A stretch of 55,477 nt of DNA from JAOUEA01 sp039933515 (GTDB lineage Bacteria > Actinomycetota > UBA4738 > HRBIN12), in the NCBI GenBank assembly GCA_039933515.1, contig JBDTNY010000117.1, positions 1-55,477 on the forward strand, read 5' to 3'. A model generated the notes under the pieces. That model was not told the origin of the DNA. It worked only from the letters and a program-made list of their open reading frames with translations, and ran no database searches. Position 1 is the stretch's first letter. Each line of letters opens with the position of its first letter. The position numbers and the translations under genes are program-made. Below are positions 33,119 to 42,529 of the stretch, one piece after another.

Positions 33119-33231
33119 TCACGCCCGGGCAAAGTCCCTCACGCGTGGTCCCCTTCGTCCAACCACGGGAGGCCCCCAAGGGCGAAGCTATACGTGTCAT
33201 GAACGAACTCACCGAACGAAAGGGGTACGTC

Positions 33232-33822
33232 ATGAACAGGAAGGCATGGGACCAGATGGTCAGCGCTGCCGCCCTGGTGATCGCCGTCGTGCTCGTCCTC
33301 ATGGGCGTCGCAGCGATCTACGGCGGCAACTTCGGCCGCAGCAACGTCACCGACCGCCTCGCGCCCGAGAAGGTGCAGTTCCCGCCCTTCGACGCGATGA
33401 CGCCGGAAGAGCAGGTCGAGGTCGGCAGCTTCGCCGGCCAGCTGGTCACGACCGGCCCGCAGGCCGAGGCGTTCGCCCGGTACATCGGGGGACACCTCCA
33501 GTTCATCAACGACGGCAAGACCTACTCGGAGACCAGCGCCGCCGCCCGCGTCGAGGGTCTCGACCCCGACGTTGCCGCCGAGCTACAGGGCAAGGCCGAC
33601 ACGCTATTCAAGGGTGAGACGCTCCGCGCGATCTTGCTGAACGGCTACGGCTGGTGGACCGTTGCCACGATCGCCCTGTTCGCCGGGTGGTTCATGGTGG
33701 CCGCGGGCATCGTGCTGCTGATCCTGGCGGTCTTCGGATTCCGTCACGCGAAGAGGACCGAGGCCGACCGGGTGGCCAACGAGCCCCTGAAGACCAAGGA
33801 GTTCGCATCGACGAACGCCTGA
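33232..33822 (+). CDS. Two-pass membrane protein, function unknown
   Basis: 196 residues starting MNRKAWDQMVSAAALVIAVV. One membrane segment lies at ~9-30, then an external loop of ~105 residues (PPFDAMTPEEQVEVGSFAG, ARYIGGHLQFINDGKTYSE), and a second segment at ~143-172. The tail is charged and cytosolic. Start at ATG 33232, 6 nt after AAAGGGG; in-frame ATGs upstream (33199) lack a ribosome site. No family name recalled, though such two-helix proteins with a PPFxxxTPEEQ loop look actinobacterial. It may be membrane-stress related; that is a guess. Confidence 0.75.
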   Translation: MNRKAWDQMVSAAALVIAVVLVLMGVAAIYGGNFGRSNVTDRLAPEKVQFPPFDAMTPEEQVEVGSFAGQLVTTGPQAEAFARYIGGHLQFINDGKTYSETSAAARVEGLDPDVAAELQGKADTLFKGETLRAILLNGYGWWTVATIALFAGWFMVAAGIVLLILAVFGFRHAKRTEADRVANEPLKTKEFASTNA

Positions 33823-33851
33823 CCAGCACGACGCATCACGCACCGCACGAC

Positions 33852-33875
33852 CGGCCGCCCCGAAGGGGGCGGCCG
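33852..33875 (+). terminator. 10-bp hairpin after the two-pass membrane protein gene
   Basis: The arms cggccgcccc and ggggcggccg pair perfectly around loop gaag. It lies 29 nt past the stop and 28 nt before the convergent oxidoreductase stop, so it can serve both genes. Confidence 0.65.
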
Positions 33876-33903
33876 TCGCGTTGCGAGTGCCGCGCCGGAC
33901 CGC

Positions 33904-34308
33904 TCAGACCCGCTCGAGCACCACGACGGGGATCAGCCGGGGGTTGTCGGCCTGATACTCCGCGAACTGGGGGTAGTCGGCCGATTGACGCGTGTAGATG
34001 TCGTCACGTTCTTGGCCGGTCACCTCCGTGGCCACGGCCTCGAACGTCTCGTCGCCGACCTCCAGCGTCACCTTCGGGTTGGCCTTCACGTTATGGAACC
34101 AGTCGGGGTGGGACGGAGCGCCTCCCTTCGAGGCGAAGATCGCCAGGCGGTCGCCTTCGGCCCGATACATCAGGGGATTCACGCGGGCGGCGCCCGACCT
34201 CGCACCGGTGGTGGTCAGCAACAGGAGGGGCTTGCCCTCGAACGCGCCCCCCACCTTGCCGTGGTTGGCTCGGAATTCCTCGATCACCTGCGTGTTCCAT
34301 CCGGACAT
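33904..34308 (-). CDS. Deazaflavin (F420)-dependent nitroreductase-family protein
   Basis: 134 residues of the split-barrel DUF385/DDN type: NTQVIEEFRANHGKVGGAFEG, LLLLTTTGARSGAARVNPLMY, GAPSHPDWFHNVKANPKV, then VTGQERDDIYTRQSADYPQFAEYQ. These blocks match F420H2-dependent reductases such as mycobacterial Ddn-like proteins. The start is ATG 34308, with GGGGGAGG about 5 nt upstream; a frame to 34458 lacks support. Presence of the family implies F420 biosynthesis in the organism. Physiological substrate unknown. The 70-bp gap to the next stop has nothing notable. Confidence 0.88.
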   Translation of the reverse strand: MSGWNTQVIEEFRANHGKVGGAFEGKPLLLLTTTGARSGAARVNPLMYRAEGDRLAIFASKGGAPSHPDWFHNVKANPKVTLEVGDETFEAVATEVTGQERDDIYTRQSADYPQFAEYQADNPRLIPVVVLERV

Positions 34309-34378
34309 GTGCGCCTCCCCCTTCGGATCGTCCTTCGTGCAACCACCGTCGGTGACGGTTCCTTCCCGTAGGCGGGGC

Positions 34379-36337
34379 TCAGTCGCCGGCGGCCAGGCGG
34401 CGGATCTCGTCGATCGCCGCAGGATCCTCGAGGCTCGACACATCGCCGGGGTCTTCACTGGTCAGCGCTGCCTTGACCGCGCGCCGGACGATCTTCGCGC
34501 TTCGCGTCTTGGGCAGCGCCGAGGAGAAGATCACGCGTGACGGTGTGAAGGACGCGCCGAGGTGGGCGCGGACGGTCTGTCGGAGCTCGGCGGAGAGCGC
34601 GGCGTTCGCCTTGACGCCCGGCCGCACCACCACGACGCACCAGATCGTCTCTCCCTTGATCGCGTGCGGCACCCCCACCGCCGCTGACTCGACGACCGCC
34701 GGGTGTGTGGCGATCGCCGATTCGACCTCGGCCGGGCCGATGCGCTTGCCCGCCACGCTGAGAGTGTCGTCGCTGCGCCCGTGCAGGAACCACGCGTCGT
34801 CTTCGTCGCGGCTCGCCCAGTCGCCGTGCACCCACACGCGGGGGAACCGCCGCCAGTAGCTGTCGAGGTAGCGCTCGGGGTCGCCCCAGATCCCTCTGGT
34901 CATCGAGGGCCACGGTTGACGGCAGACGAGCTCCCCGACCTCCCCCGCGGCGAGCGGTGAACCCGTCGCGTCCACGACATCGACGTCCATCCCGAGGGCG
35001 GGCCCGCCGAGCGAGTCGACCTTGATCGGCACGACAGGGTGCGGCGAGAGGAAGCACGCACCCACCTCGGTCCCGCCCGACAGGTTCACGATCGGGAGCC
35101 GGCCACCGCCCACCTCCCGATGCAGCCAGAGGTAGGCATCGGGGTTCCAGGGCTCTCCGGTGGAGGCGAGGATCCTGAGCGAAGAGAGGTTGTGCGCCTG
35201 GACGTGATCGGTCCCCGAGGAGCGCAAGGCCCTGATGAGCGTGGGCGAGACGCCTAGGGTCGTGACCGCGTGCCGTTCGACCTGGGCCCAAAGACGCCCC
35301 GCGTTCGGGTGGAGCGGCGAGCCCTCGGTGAGCAGGACGGTCGCCCCGAGCGCGAGCGCCCCGACGATCTCCCAGGGGCCCATGATCCAGCCGAGGTCGG
35401 TGACCCAATGGAGCCGTTCGCCCTGCTGGAGATCGACCTGATAGGCCACCTCCTCGGCGATCTTGACCAGGAACCCTCCGTGCACGTGCACCGCTCCCTT
35501 GGGCGTTCCCGTGGTGCCGCTCGTGTAGCCGATGAAGAGCGGGTGCTCGCTCTCGAGGGCGGCCGCCGGAAGGCTCGGTCCGGCAAGAGCCACCTCGTCC
35601 TCCCACCGACGGTCCCGGCCCGGGGTCATCGGCGTGACCATGTCGGGGAGCCTGGTCCACACGAGCACGTGCCGTACGGTGTCGGTCGCGGCGACCGCGG
35701 CATCCGCGATCGGCTTCATCGGGATCGGCACGCCGCGGCGGAGCGAACCGTTCGCGCACACTAGGATCTCGCACCCCGCGTCGGCGATCCGCGCCGCGGC
35801 GGCGTCGGCCGCGAAGCCGCTGACGATCGGCACGAACACCGCGCCCAGCTTCGCGCACGCCATCACGGTCGCGACCGTCTCGATCGACATCGGCATGAAG
35901 ATGGCGACGCGGGTGCCACGTTCCGCGCCGAGTCTCGCGAGCGTGATCCCCAGGGCGTCGGTGAGCGTTCGGAGCTCGCCGTAGGTCGCCGTCCGGACAT
36001 CCCCTTCCTCGCCCTCCCAGATCACGGCGGTCGCCTGCGGGGTGCGCTCGGCCCATCGGTCGATGCACTGGCGGGCGACGTTCGTGCGTCCGCCGACGAA
36101 CCAGGTCGCCCACTCGGGACCGCGAGACAGATCGACGACCTGCTCGTAGGGGGTCGAGAACTCGAGGTCGAGATCGCGCACTACCGCGTCCCAGAACCAC
36201 GAGATGTCGGCCACCGAGCGCCTCGTGAGCTCCACCAGGTCGTCGACGCCGTGGGCGCGCATCAGCCGGGTGACGTTCGCGCGCTCGATGTCCTCTGCGC
36301 CGGGACGCCAGACGAAGGCGTCGGGGCTCCCCGTCAT
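34379..36337 (-). CDS. Acyl-CoA synthetase, possibly acetoacetyl-CoA synthetase
   Basis: 652 residues of the AMP-binding (ANL) superfamily. The P-loop motif is YTSGTTGTPKGAVHVHGG; other motifs are VTDLGWIMGPWEIVG and, near the C-terminus, GRSDDTLSVAGKRIGPAEVES and the catalytic lysine region KTRSAKIVRRAVK. The length and the N-terminal lid (FWDAVVRDLDLEFSTPYEQV) fit the acetyl/acetoacetyl-CoA synthetase branch. The ATG 36337 overlaps the acyl-CoA dehydrogenase stop (ATGA). In the leucine-degradation setting it would activate acetoacetate released by HMG-CoA lyase. Substrate is inferred from context. Confidence 0.87.
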   Translation of the reverse strand: MTGSPDAFVWRPGAEDIERANVTRLMRAHGVDDLVELTRRSVADISWFWDAVVRDLDLEFSTPYEQVVDLSRGPEWATWFVGGRTNVARQCIDRWAERTPQATAVIWEGEEGDVRTATYGELRTLTDALGITLARLGAERGTRVAIFMPMSIETVATVMACAKLGAVFVPIVSGFAADAAAARIADAGCEILVCANGSLRRGVPIPMKPIADAAVAATDTVRHVLVWTRLPDMVTPMTPGRDRRWEDEVALAGPSLPAAALESEHPLFIGYTSGTTGTPKGAVHVHGGFLVKIAEEVAYQVDLQQGERLHWVTDLGWIMGPWEIVGALALGATVLLTEGSPLHPNAGRLWAQVERHAVTTLGVSPTLIRALRSSGTDHVQAHNLSSLRILASTGEPWNPDAYLWLHREVGGGRLPIVNLSGGTEVGACFLSPHPVVPIKVDSLGGPALGMDVDVVDATGSPLAAGEVGELVCRQPWPSMTRGIWGDPERYLDSYWRRFPRVWVHGDWASRDEDDAWFLHGRSDDTLSVAGKRIGPAEVESAIATHPAVVESAAVGVPHAIKGETIWCVVVVRPGVKANAALSAELRQTVRAHLGASFTPSRVIFSSALPKTRSAKIVRRAVKAALTSEDPGDVSSLEDPAAIDEIRRLAAGD

Positions 36338-37500
36338 CCGGTGAGCTTCCCGGTCAGGGCCCGCCCGATCAGCATGCGGCGGATCTCGTTCGTGCCCGCG
36401 CCGATCGTGTAGAGCTTCGCGTCCCGCAGCAGCCGCCCCGCCGGGCTCTCGGTGACGTAGCCAGCCCCGCCGAGAGCCTGGATCGCCTCCAGGGCGACCT
36501 CGACCGCGCGTTCCGAGGCGAACAACAGGCATCCCGCTGACGAGGCAGCTGAACGGTGCCGGTCATCCGGATCGAATCCGTCGGCGACCCGGTACGCGAA
36601 CGCGCGGGTGGCCTCGAGCGCCACGAACATGTCGGCGAGTTTGGCCTGCATCAGCTGGAAGGAACCGATCGGCTGGCCGAACTGCCGTCGATCCCGCACG
36701 TATGGCAGCACGAGGTCGAGGGCGGCTTGCATGATCCCGATCGGCCCCCCCGACAGGACGAGCCGCTCCGAGTCCAGCCCGCGCATCAGGATCCCGACGC
36801 CCTCGTCGGGCGCCCCGAGGACGTGATCGTCGGGGATCAGGCAGTCGGCGAAGACGAGCTCGCAGGTGCCCGAGCCTCGCATACCGAGCTTCTCGATCTT
36901 GGGCGAGGTCGTGAATCCTGCCATGCCCCGCTCGACGACGAACGCCGTCACGCCGGGGGTTCGGCCGCCGTCCGCCGGCTCCGAGGTACGCAGGTACACG
37001 AGCACGACGTCGGCGTCGGGACCGTTGGTGATCCACATCTTGGTCCCGTTCGCGAGCCACCCGCCGTCGACCCGCTCGGCGCGGCAACGCATCGACCCCA
37101 GCACGTCGGACCCGGCGTCGGCTTCGCTCATCGCGAGCGCCCCGACGTGATCGCCGGACAGCAGCCGGGGGAGCCATCTCGCCCGCTGGGCGTCGTCCGC
37201 GTGCAACCACAGGTTGTGAACGCACAGGTTGGAGTGCGCGGCATAGGACATCCCGATCGACGCGGAGCCCCGGGAGATCTCCTCGACGCACACGAGGTGC
37301 TCCAAGGTCCCCATCCCCGCCCCGCCGGCGGACTCGGCCACGGTCGGCCCGAGGATCCCGAGCTCGCCGAGCATCGGCCACAGCCGGCGCGGGAACATGT
37401 CATCGCGGTCGATCTCGTCCGCGAGGGGGGCGATCTCGCGGTCGACGAACCCGCGGACCGTTCGCCTGAGCTCCTCGATCGGGATGCGTTCGGTGTCCAC
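36334..37500 (-). CDS. liuA: Acyl-CoA dehydrogenase, probable isovaleryl-CoA dehydrogenase
   Basis: 388 residues with the flavin enzyme's pattern: MSYAAHSNLCVHNLW (the isovaleryl-type block), ALAMSEADAGSDV, GTKMWITNGPDADVVLVY, GERLVLSGGPIGIMQAALD-type residues, and the C-terminal YTIGAGTNEIRRMLIGR. The base glutamate would lie in the LGGAGY region; the family places it at different sites, and I cannot assign it surely. Start GTG 37500 behind GGAAGGGG. It would oxidise isovaleryl-CoA to 3-methylcrotonyl-CoA, the substrate of the carboxylase encoded divergently. The leu/isovalerate gene name is by homology and context. Confidence 0.88.
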   Translation of the reverse strand: MDTERIPIEELRRTVRGFVDREIAPLADEIDRDDMFPRRLWPMLGELGILGPTVAESAGGAGMGTLEHLVCVEEISRGSASIGMSYAAHSNLCVHNLWLHADDAQRARWLPRLLSGDHVGALAMSEADAGSDVLGSMRCRAERVDGGWLANGTKMWITNGPDADVVLVYLRTSEPADGGRTPGVTAFVVERGMAGFTTSPKIEKLGMRGSGTCELVFADCLIPDDHVLGAPDEGVGILMRGLDSERLVLSGGPIGIMQAALDLVLPYVRDRRQFGQPIGSFQLMQAKLADMFVALEATRAFAYRVADGFDPDDRHRSAASSAGCLLFASERAVEVALEAIQALGGAGYVTESPAGRLLRDAKLYTIGAGTNEIRRMLIGRALTGKLTG

Positions 37501-37624
37501 CCGTCCCCTTCCTCGACGACGGCTCCATACCTACCACGACCAGGGGCCGCGTACGCGCGGGCCTGACGGTAAGGTGAGGTCCATCCCGAGGAAGACCGAA
37601 GCCTCGCAGCCGGAACGGAGCGAC

Positions 37625-39190
37625 GTGCCCAGACTTCGAACCCACGTGGATCGCAGCTCGGAGGAGTTCGTGCGCAACGCCGAGTCGATGCGCGGGCTCG
37701 TCGAGGACCTCGAGCGGCGGCTGGAAACCGTGCGCCGGGGCGGTGACGAGTCGGCACGCCGTCGGCACGAAGAGCGCGGCAAGCTCCTCGTCCGCGAGCG
37801 GATCGAGGCCCTCTTGGATCCCGGCGCCGCGTTCCTCGAGTGCTCCCCGCTCGCCGCCACCGGTCTGTACGACGACCAGTCCCCGGCCGCCGGCATCGTC
37901 ACCGGGATCGGCCCGATCCACGGGCACCCCTGCGTGATCGTCGCGAACGACGCGACGGTCAAAGGCGGCACGTACTTCCCGATCACCGTGAAGAAGCATC
38001 TGCGCGCGCAGGAGATCGCGATGGAGAACCGGCTCCCGTGCGTCTACCTCGTGGATTCGGGAGGCGCCTACCTGCCGCTCCAGGGCGAGGTGTTCCCCGA
38101 CCGCGATCACTTCGGAAAGATCTTCTTCAACCAGGCGAGGATGTCGGCCGCCGGGATCCCGCAGATCGCGGCCGTGATGGGGTCCTGCACGGCCGGTGGC
38201 GCCTACGTTCCGGCGATGTCCGACGAGACCGTGATCGTGCGGGGCACCGGCACGATCTTCCTGGGGGGTCCGCCGCTCGTGAAGGCGGCCACCGGCGAGG
38301 ACGTGACCGCCGAGGAGCTGGGCGGCGCCGACGTGCACGCGCGCCGCAGCGGCGTGGCCGACCACGAGGCGGCCGACGACGCCCACGCGCTCAGGATCGT
38401 GCGCGAGATCGTCGCGAACCTGAACCTCCCGTCGGCTCGCGCGTGGCCGATCGAGGCCCCGGTCGACCCCGCGATGCCGGTCGACGACCTCTACGGGGCG
38501 GTCTCGCACGACACGTCGATGACGTACGACGTGCATGAGGTGATCGGGCGGATCGTCGACGGCTCGGTGCTGCACTCCTTCAAGCCGCTCTACGGCGACA
38601 CGCTCGTCTGCGGCTTCGCTCGGATCCACGGGCACCCGGTCGCGATCCTGGCGAACCGGGGGATCCTGTTCTCGGAGTCCGCGCAGAAAGGGGCACATTT
38701 CATCGAGCTCGCGTGCGCGCGGGGGGTTCCGCTCGTCTTCCTCCAGAACATCACCGGCTTCATGGTGGGGCGCGAGTACGAGGCGGGCGGCATCGCGAAG
38801 GACGGCGCCAAGCTCGTCATGGCGGTCGCGTGCGCGAACGTGCCCAAGTTCACCGTGATCATCGGCGGTTCCTTCGGCGCCGGGAACTACGCGATGTGCG
38901 GACGGGCGTACGGCCCCCGCCAGCTCTGGATGTGGCCCAATGCACGGATCTCGGTCATGGGCGGACGTCAGGCCGCGGCGGTGCTCACCACGGTGGGAGG
39001 TGACCCCGCGGACGAGGCGGCGACGATCGAGCGCTACGAGGCCGAGGGCAGTCCCTACCATTCGACCGCACGCCTGTGGGACGACGGCGTGATCGACCCG
39101 CTCGAGACGCGCAAGGTGCTCGCCCTGGGGCTCGACGCGGCCTCGCGCGCGCCGATCGAACCCACCACCTTCGGGGTCTTCAGGATGTGA
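37625..39190 (+). CDS. liuB: Acyl-CoA carboxylase carboxyltransferase (beta) subunit, probable methylcrotonyl-CoA carboxylase
   Basis: 521 residues of the carboxyltransferase family. Blocks: RHEERGKLLVRERIEALLDPG, NDATVKGGTYFPITVKKHLRA (the methylcrotonyl type), YLVDSGGAYLPLQGEVFPDR, GSCTAGGAYVPAMSDE and FLGGPPLVKAATGE, then NITGFMVGREYEAGGIAK and GSFGAGNYAMCGRAYGPR. It transfers carboxyl from biotin to 3-methylcrotonyl-CoA. The start is GTG 37625 with CGGAG upstream; the open frame extends further but inside the promoter region. A TAAGGT box near 37571 is a promoter candidate. The stop overlaps the next gene's GTG. Confidence 0.9.
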   Translation: MPRLRTHVDRSSEEFVRNAESMRGLVEDLERRLETVRRGGDESARRRHEERGKLLVRERIEALLDPGAAFLECSPLAATGLYDDQSPAAGIVTGIGPIHGHPCVIVANDATVKGGTYFPITVKKHLRAQEIAMENRLPCVYLVDSGGAYLPLQGEVFPDRDHFGKIFFNQARMSAAGIPQIAAVMGSCTAGGAYVPAMSDETVIVRGTGTIFLGGPPLVKAATGEDVTAEELGGADVHARRSGVADHEAADDAHALRIVREIVANLNLPSARAWPIEAPVDPAMPVDDLYGAVSHDTSMTYDVHEVIGRIVDGSVLHSFKPLYGDTLVCGFARIHGHPVAILANRGILFSESAQKGAHFIELACARGVPLVFLQNITGFMVGREYEAGGIAKDGAKLVMAVACANVPKFTVIIGGSFGAGNYAMCGRAYGPRQLWMWPNARISVMGGRQAAAVLTTVGGDPADEAATIERYEAEGSPYHSTARLWDDGVIDPLETRKVLALGLDAASRAPIEPTTFGVFRM

Positions 39191-39966
39191 GCGGCGTCGC
39201 CATCACCCGCGAGGGGTCCGTGACGACCCTGACGCTCGATCGCCCCGGCCGCCGCAACGCGTTCTCCCCCGCCACGATGACCGGGCTCACGGCCGCCGTT
39301 CGGGAGGCCGACGCCGACCCGCTCGTCCGCGTGGTCGTGCTCGCCGGCGACGGCCCGACCTTCTGCGCGGGCGCCGACATCGAGTGGATGCGAGCCGGGC
39401 GCGATGCTGACGGCACCCGCAACCTGGAGGAGGCCGAGGCGCTGCGAGACGGGTTCGAGGCGCTCGACACGTGCGGGAAGGCCGTGATCGCGCGCGTGCA
39501 TGGCGCGGCGATCGGCGGAGGAGCCGGGCTCGTGGCGTGCGCCGACGTCGCGGTGGCAGCCGACGACACGCGGTTCGCGTTCGCGGAGGTCCGGCTCGGC
39601 TTGGTCCCCGCCACGATCGCCCCGTATGTGGTCCGAGCGATCGGCCCGGGTGCCGCACGCTCGCTGTTCACGAGCGGCCGGGCCTTCGACGCCGACGAGG
39701 CCCTCCGGCTGGGTCTCGTGCATCACGTCGTGCCGCCGGCCTCCCTGGACACCGCGGTGCGAGAGGTCGTCGACCTGTTCCTGCAGGCTGGTCCGGAGGC
39801 GATCGCCTCGTGCAAACGGATGATCCGCGACGCCACCTCGTCGCTCCAGCTTCCCGATCTTCCTCAGCGCATCACCGAAGCCCGCATCTCGGACGAAGGC
39901 CGTGAGGGCCTCGACGCGTTCCTGGAGAAGCGATCGCCATCATGGGCGCAATCCACCGACTCCTGA
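39187..39966 (+). CDS. liuC: Enoyl-CoA hydratase/isomerase family, probable methylglutaconyl-CoA hydratase
   Basis: 259 residues of the crotonase fold. Oxyanion-hole blocks are GPTFCAGADIEWM and HGAAIGGGAGLVACADVAVA; AFAEVRLGLVPATIAPYVV carries a catalytic Glu position. The GTG at 39187 overlaps the liuB stop (ATGTGA), and its 3' end overlaps the biotin carboxylase gene by 25 bp. Situated between the two carboxylase subunits as in bacterial liu operons, it is expected to hydrate 3-methylglutaconyl-CoA to HMG-CoA. Family secure; substrate by context. Confidence 0.87.
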   Translation: MSGVAITREGSVTTLTLDRPGRRNAFSPATMTGLTAAVREADADPLVRVVVLAGDGPTFCAGADIEWMRAGRDADGTRNLEEAEALRDGFEALDTCGKAVIARVHGAAIGGGAGLVACADVAVAADDTRFAFAEVRLGLVPATIAPYVVRAIGPGAARSLFTSGRAFDADEALRLGLVHHVVPPASLDTAVREVVDLFLQAGPEAIASCKRMIRDATSSLQLPDLPQRITEARISDEGREGLDAFLEKRSPSWAQSTDS

Positions 39967-41669
39967 TCGCGAACCGTGGCGAGATCGCGGTGCGGATCAT
40001 GCGAACCTGCCGCGAGGCGGGGATCGCCGTCGTCGCCGTCGTCGGCCCAGAGGACGCGCACGCCACGCATGCAGCGCTCGCCGACGAGGTGTGCGCCGTG
40101 CCGTCGTACCTCGATGCGGGAGCCTTCGTATCGGCGGCACTCGATGCCGGCGCCGACGCGATCCACCCCGGCTACGGCTTCCTCTCGGAACGAGCCGAGT
40201 TCGCGGAGGCCGTGATCGGGGCCGGGATCACCTGGGTCGGTCCCCCTCCGGCCGCGATGCGCGCGCTCGGCGACAAGGTTGGCGCTCGGGCGATCGCCGA
40301 GTCCCTGGGCATCCCCGTCGTGCCCGGTTACGCGGGCCTCGACCTGACCGAGGACGTGTTGCTACGCGAGGCCGCCAGGCTCGGCAGCCCCTTGCTGGTG
40401 AAGGCCGCGGGTGGAGGCGGCGGGCGCGGGATGCGCGCCGTCGAGGACCTCGCCCAGCTGTCCGATGCCCTCGCGAGCGCACGCCGGGAAGCGGGGGCGG
40501 CGTTCGGCGACGACCGCGTGTTCCTCGAACGCCGGATGGTCGGCGTGCGGCACGTCGAGGTCCAGGTGCTCGTCGACACGCATGGGCACGGCCTGCATCT
40601 GGGCGAACGCGATTGCTCGCTCCAGCGCCGTCACCAGAAGATCGTCGAGGAGTCCCCCGCGCCCGGGGTCGGCGCGGAGCTGCGTGCGGCGCTCGCCCAG
40701 GCGGCCCTCGCGATCGCGCGTGAGGCCGGCTACGAAGGCGTGGGCACCGCCGAGTTCCTGCTGAGCGCCGACGGCACGTGGTGCTTCCTCGAGATGAACG
40801 CAAGGCTGCAGGTCGAGCACCCCGTGACCGAGGCCGTGACGGGTATCGATCTCGTGCGAGCACAACTGCGCGTCGCGGCCGGCGAACCCCTTCCGTGGAC
40901 CCAAGACGATGTTCGCCCGGCGGGTCATGCGATCGAGGCACGCGTGTACGCCGAGGACCCGGCGACGGGCTTTCTGCCGGCGACGGGCCGCGTCGACCTG
41001 CTCGAGCTCCCCCACTGGCCCGGCGTGCGCATCGACGCGGCGCTGCGGGTCGGCGACGTCGTCGACCTAGGATTCGACCCCTTGCTGGCCAAGGTGATCG
41101 CCGTCGCGTGGGACCGAGAAGCCTGTCTGGATCGGCTGCGCGCGGCACTCGTGGAGCTGCAGATCGTGGGTGTCCGGACGAACCTCGGGTTCCTGCTGGA
41201 CGCGCTCGGACACTCCGACGTGCGGGCGGGAACGGCCGGCACCGACTGGGTGACCGACACGTGGGCTCCCGTCGTCCCCGAGCTGCCATCGGGCGTACAC
41301 CCGGCGGGCGATCCGGCGGATCCATGGCGCTCGTTCGGCGGCGGGGTGGCGCCGCAGGGGGTCGCCGTCGCCGGGCACCACGCGCTCTACCGAGGATGGG
41401 CCTACGACCTGGCGCCCGACGAGCTGGAACCCGTGACGATCGCGCCACCGGGCGGCTCGCTCACCGCGCCGATGCCGGCCTCGGTCGCCCGAGTGGCCGT
41501 CGCCGTAGGCGATGCGGTCGAGGCGGGCCAACTCGCCGTGGTGCTCGAGGCGATGAAGATGCAGCTGCGGATCGACGTACCGGTCGCGGGCGTGGTGCGG
41601 GCCGTCCACGTGACTGAGGGAGACGTGGTCGCCGCCGACCAAACCCTGGTTGAGGTGGAGGATCGATGA
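39942..41669 (+). CDS. liuD: Acyl-CoA carboxylase biotin carboxylase/BCCP (alpha) subunit
   Basis: 575 residues. Biotin carboxylase (1-~440): HRLLIANRGEIAVRIMRTCREAG, HPGYGFLSERAEFAEAV, VKAAGGGGGRGMR (ATP-grasp loop), EMNARLQVEHPVTEAVTGIDLV. A short linker leads to the biotinyl domain (~500-575) with VVLEAMKMQLRI, biotinylated Lys539. It carboxylates its own biotin with bicarbonate and ATP, feeding the beta subunit. Shorter than full-length MCC alpha (often ~650). Overlaps the previous gene by 25 bp and the next by 4 bp. Confidence 0.92.
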   Translation: MGAIHRLLIANRGEIAVRIMRTCREAGIAVVAVVGPEDAHATHAALADEVCAVPSYLDAGAFVSAALDAGADAIHPGYGFLSERAEFAEAVIGAGITWVGPPPAAMRALGDKVGARAIAESLGIPVVPGYAGLDLTEDVLLREAARLGSPLLVKAAGGGGGRGMRAVEDLAQLSDALASARREAGAAFGDDRVFLERRMVGVRHVEVQVLVDTHGHGLHLGERDCSLQRRHQKIVEESPAPGVGAELRAALAQAALAIAREAGYEGVGTAEFLLSADGTWCFLEMNARLQVEHPVTEAVTGIDLVRAQLRVAAGEPLPWTQDDVRPAGHAIEARVYAEDPATGFLPATGRVDLLELPHWPGVRIDAALRVGDVVDLGFDPLLAKVIAVAWDREACLDRLRAALVELQIVGVRTNLGFLLDALGHSDVRAGTAGTDWVTDTWAPVVPELPSGVHPAGDPADPWRSFGGGVAPQGVAVAGHHALYRGWAYDLAPDELEPVTIAPPGGSLTAPMPASVARVAVAVGDAVEAGQLAVVLEAMKMQLRIDVPVAGVVRAVHVTEGDVVAADQTLVEVEDR

Positions 41670-42529
41670 CGATGCCCGGGTCCGTGACGATCGTGGAGGT
41701 CGGTCCTCGCGACGGCTTGCAGAACGAGTCGGCGTTGGTGAGCACCGACGCCAAAGTTGCGTTCATCGAGGCGCTCGCCGATGCGGGCCTTCCCGTCGTC
41801 GAAGCCACGTCGTTCGTGTCGCCCTCGGCGGTGCCGCAGCTCGCCGATGCCGACGTGCTCGTGCCGCGGATCCGGCGGCGGGATGGGGTGCGCTACCCCG
41901 TGCTCGTGCCCAACATGCGGGGCATGGAACGGGCCGAGGCCGCCGGGGCGGACGCGGTGGCGGTCTTCACGGCGGCGTCAGAGACCTTCACCCAGCGCAA
42001 CATCGGGATGTCGATCGCCGGCTCGCTCGAGGCGTTCGAGCCCGTGCTCGCCCGGGCGGCGGCGCTCGGCTGGTGGCGCCGCGGCTACGTCTCGACCGCG
42101 TTCGGCTGCCCGTACGAGGGCGACGTCGCCCCCGCTGCCGTGGTGCGGATCACCGAGGCGTTGCTGGACCTCGGATGCAACGAGGTGTCCATCGGCGACA
42201 CGATCGGGATCGCCCGTCCCCGCGACGTCCGCGATCGATGCGCCGCACTGCTGGCACGAGTGTCCGCCGAGCGGATCGCGCTGCACCTGCACGACACCCG
42301 TGGTCGAGCGCTCGACAACGTCGAGGCCGGACTCGAGATGGGGATCGCGTCCTACGATGCATCGGCGGGTGGCACCGGCGGATGCCCGTTCGCGCCGGGC
42401 GCTCCCGGCAACCTCGCCACCGAGTCCCTGTGCGGGCTCCTCGATCGCCTCGGGATCGAGCATGGGGTCGACGTGGGCGCTGTCGAGGCCGCCGGCCTCG
42501 CGATGCGCGCGCACCTCACCGGCCCCTAG
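41666..42529 (+). CDS. liuE: Hydroxymethylglutaryl-CoA lyase
   Basis: 287 residues of the HMGL/DRE-TIM family. TIVEVGPRDGLQNESALV gives the metal-binding and catalytic start (Arg-Asp); EATSFVSPSAVPQLADAD, FGCPYEGDVAP, GDTIGIARP and HLHDTRGRALDN are typical, and the signature GGTGGCPFAPGAPGNLATE carries the catalytic Cys. It splits HMG-CoA into acetoacetate and acetyl-CoA. The ATG overlaps the liuD stop. Its TAG forms a CTAG shared with the stop of the convergent acetyltransferase gene. Confidence 0.95.
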   Translation: MTMPGSVTIVEVGPRDGLQNESALVSTDAKVAFIEALADAGLPVVEATSFVSPSAVPQLADADVLVPRIRRRDGVRYPVLVPNMRGMERAEAAGADAVAVFTAASETFTQRNIGMSIAGSLEAFEPVLARAAALGWWRRGYVSTAFGCPYEGDVAPAAVVRITEALLDLGCNEVSIGDTIGIARPRDVRDRCAALLARVSAERIALHLHDTRGRALDNVEAGLEMGIASYDASAGGTGGCPFAPGAPGNLATESLCGLLDRLGIEHGVDVGAVEAAGLAMRAHLTGP

